This document shows positions 14,003 to 15,025 of a stretch of 15,025 nt of DNA, one piece after another. Source of the stretch: an uncultured bacterium (GTDB lineage Bacteria; Actinomycetota; Coriobacteriia; Coriobacteriales; Coriobacteriaceae). Under the pieces are notes generated by a model, which saw nothing but the letters and a program-made list of their open reading frames with translations, searched no databases and had not been told where the DNA came from. Numbering within the stretch: position 1 is the stretch's first letter; every line of letters starts with the position of its first letter. Position numbers and translations under genes: made by a program. Location of the stretch: the NCBI GenBank assembly GCA_905215195.1, contig CAJMPF010000015.1, positions 1-15,025 on the forward strand. The letters run 5' to 3'.

Positions 14003-14044
14003 AAAAGGCGAGGCATGACCAGAAGGTCAATGCCTCGCCTTTTT
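14003..14044 (+). terminator. Strong intrinsic terminator after prfA
   Basis: AAAAGGCGAGGCAT (14003-14016) pairs with ATGCCTCGCCTTTT (14030-14043). GACC (14017-14020) continues the stem with GGTC (14025-14028) around AGAA, with A14029 bulged. A T-run at 14040-14044 follows, and an A-run precedes the stem, so it may work in both directions. An outer 9-bp inverted repeat, CCAGAGCGA (13981-13989) with TCGCTCTGG (14058-14066), brackets it. Confidence 0.85.
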
Positions 14045-14109
14045 CATGCCAACTTGTTCGCTCTGGACGTCGCTCGCTGTCCGTCCTCTACCTGCGGCGT
14101 TCTCTTGGG

Positions 14110-14138
14110 TAGTCATTGGGGACGTTCTTAAATGACTA
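14110..14138 (+). repeat. REP-like palindromic element, copy 2
   Basis: TAGTCATT (14110-14117) and AATGACTA (14131-14138) form a perfect 8-bp stem around the loop GGGGACGTTCTTA. The loop is identical to that of the copy at 543-571, in the opposite orientation. The two stem differences between copies compensate each other. Confidence 0.8.
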
Positions 14139-14246
14139 GGTTGAGTAAATTGCTATTCGAGTTTATTTAATCTGCTTTGTTAGAAATTAAGCAATTTAAC
14201 TGCTTAAAGCAATCAACGGCGTTTATCTGCTATCGATAATAATGCT

Positions 14247-14282
14247 CAAAAAATCGTCCGAGAAGTCGCAGTACATTTTTTG
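14247..14282. repeat. A/T-rich inverted repeat upstream of prmC
   Basis: CAAAAAAT (14247-14254) and ATTTTTTG (14275-14282) are perfect inverted repeats 20 bp apart, in an otherwise A+T-rich spacer (14139-14400) without ORFs. It could act as a weak bidirectional terminator or a protein-binding site. The interior shows no clear stem. I see nothing else assignable between it and the prmC promoter region. Confidence 0.35.
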
Positions 14283-14454
14283 ATGCGTCGCACGTCAAGT
14301 GATTTGGCAAGTTCTTGGTTAGATATTGGTCAGTTTTGGGTCAACCTTGCCAAAAGCTTGACGAATGCAAATCTAGACGTCGGCGAATGAACATTTCAGG
14401 CAGGTTCCAAGCAAAATTCTGGGCTGATTCTCGATAATCGCCTTCAATCGCCCC

Positions 14455-14481
14455 TTGCCAAGCGCTGGCCTCGCGTACAAT
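14455..14481 (+). promoter_or_regulatory. Possible prmC promoter
   Basis: TTGCCA (14455-14460) and TACAAT (14476-14481) resemble -35 and -10 boxes, but the spacing is 15 bp, shorter than the usual 17. They lie about 50 bp before the prmC start. The strong terminator after prfA makes a separate prmC promoter likely. Confidence 0.35.
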
Positions 14482-14529
14482 CTGCTCCGACATTCGCGCG
14501 CCATCCGGCGCTTAAGAGGGGAGGGCCCC

Positions 14530-15025
14530 ATGGCAAACGAGATTTGGACCATCAAGCGTTGTCTCGAGTGGACCAAGGAGTACCTGGCCGAGCGCGGCGA
14601 GGAGCACCCCCGTCTTTCTGCCGAGTGGCTGCTCTGCGCTGCCACGGGTTTGGCACGCATCGACTTATATATGCGCATGGACGAGACGCTTAACGCGGCT
14701 CAGCTCGAGACCATGCACGCGGCCGTTGTTCGTCGCGCTAAAGGTGAACCGCTGCAGTACATCACCGGCAGCACGCAGTTCCGCATGATCGACGTCGCAT
14801 GCGCCCCCGGTGTGCTCATTCCGCGTCCCGAGACCGAGATGCTCGTCGAGGAAGTCCTCAATTATCTGGATGCCGAGGTGCTGAGCCCCGAGGCTGCTGC
14901 CCGTCAGCGTGTTGAGCTGCCTTGGAACGATGAGGTCGAGCAGGCTCGCAAGGCTGAGGCCGCGCTGGCAGACGAACGCGCGACCGCCGAGCGCCGTGCC
15001 GGCAACCTGACGGCCGCCGATGAGG
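14530..15025 (+). CDS. prmC: Release factor glutamine methyltransferase, N-terminal part (runs off window)
   Basis: An ATG at 14530 after GGGGAGG opens a frame that stays open for 165 codons to the window end. It starts MANEIWTIKRCLEWTKEYLA. Family marks are the N-terminal helical domain with PRLSAEWLLCAATG, then KGEPLQYITGSTQFRMIDV (71-89) and LIPRPETEMLVEE (96-108). PrmC methylates the Gln of the GGQ motif in RF1 and RF2 using S-adenosylmethionine, and its partner gene prfA lies just upstream. In typical PrmC the SAM-binding motif DLGTGSG follows IPRPETE by about 20-25 residues. Here more than 60 residues follow, rich in Ala and Glu, and the motif has not appeared by the window edge. Confidence 0.92.
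   Translation, partial: MANEIWTIKRCLEWTKEYLAERGEEHPRLSAEWLLCAATGLARIDLYMRMDETLNAAQLETMHAAVVRRAKGEPLQYITGSTQFRMIDVACAPGVLIPRPETEMLVEEVLNYLDAEVLSPEAAARQRVELPWNDEVEQARKAEAALADERATAERRAGNLTAADE

Overview
The window looks like chromosomal DNA from a high-GC Gram-positive gut actinobacterium. A Collinsella-like member of the Coriobacteriia is the best guess, judged from codon use, the prfA-prmC pair, the LPXTG-type giant adhesin and the short palindromic intergenic elements. No 16S rRNA or species marker is present, so this is inference.

Layout: (1) 1-525, the left end of an IS110-family element on the minus strand: the first 92 codons of the transposase plus a long GC-rich non-coding end that folds as an IS110 bridge RNA. 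(2) 526-571, short palindromes into which the IS appears to have inserted. (3) 598-3582, an amino-acid ABC importer operon (Tat-type lipoprotein binding protein, long permease, ATPase), then an M20 metallopeptidase at 3655-5070. (4) 5071-5363, a leader region with a 12-bp palindrome, a GC-rich hairpin and a 19-codon ORF with a strong ribosome-binding site. (5) 5364-12116, one 2250-residue LPXTG-anchored adhesin: signal peptide, fibro-slime head, two SpaA-like domains, ten tandem pilin-type isopeptide domains, proline-rich wall region and LPYTG sorting signal, followed by a terminator. (6) 12198-12564, a broken transposase remnant. (7) prfA (release factor 1), a hairpin-rich spacer, and the 5' part of prmC, whose product methylates release factors.

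How the parts work together: the ABC importer and the M20 enzyme fit uptake of amino acids or small peptides followed by intracellular cleavage. prfA and prmC form the usual translation-termination pair. The adhesin appears to be a separate accessory unit between housekeeping genes, with an IS remnant on one side and 13-bp inverted repeats on both sides. No sortase is in the window, so anchoring must rely on one encoded elsewhere.

The most striking signal is at 300-571. The IS110 non-coding end forms a 5' hairpin, a target-binding loop and a donor-binding loop. Its two target guides read the loop of the same palindrome family that sits at the IS junction and recurs intact at 543-571 and 14110-14138. 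The donor guide reads the IS's own left terminus.
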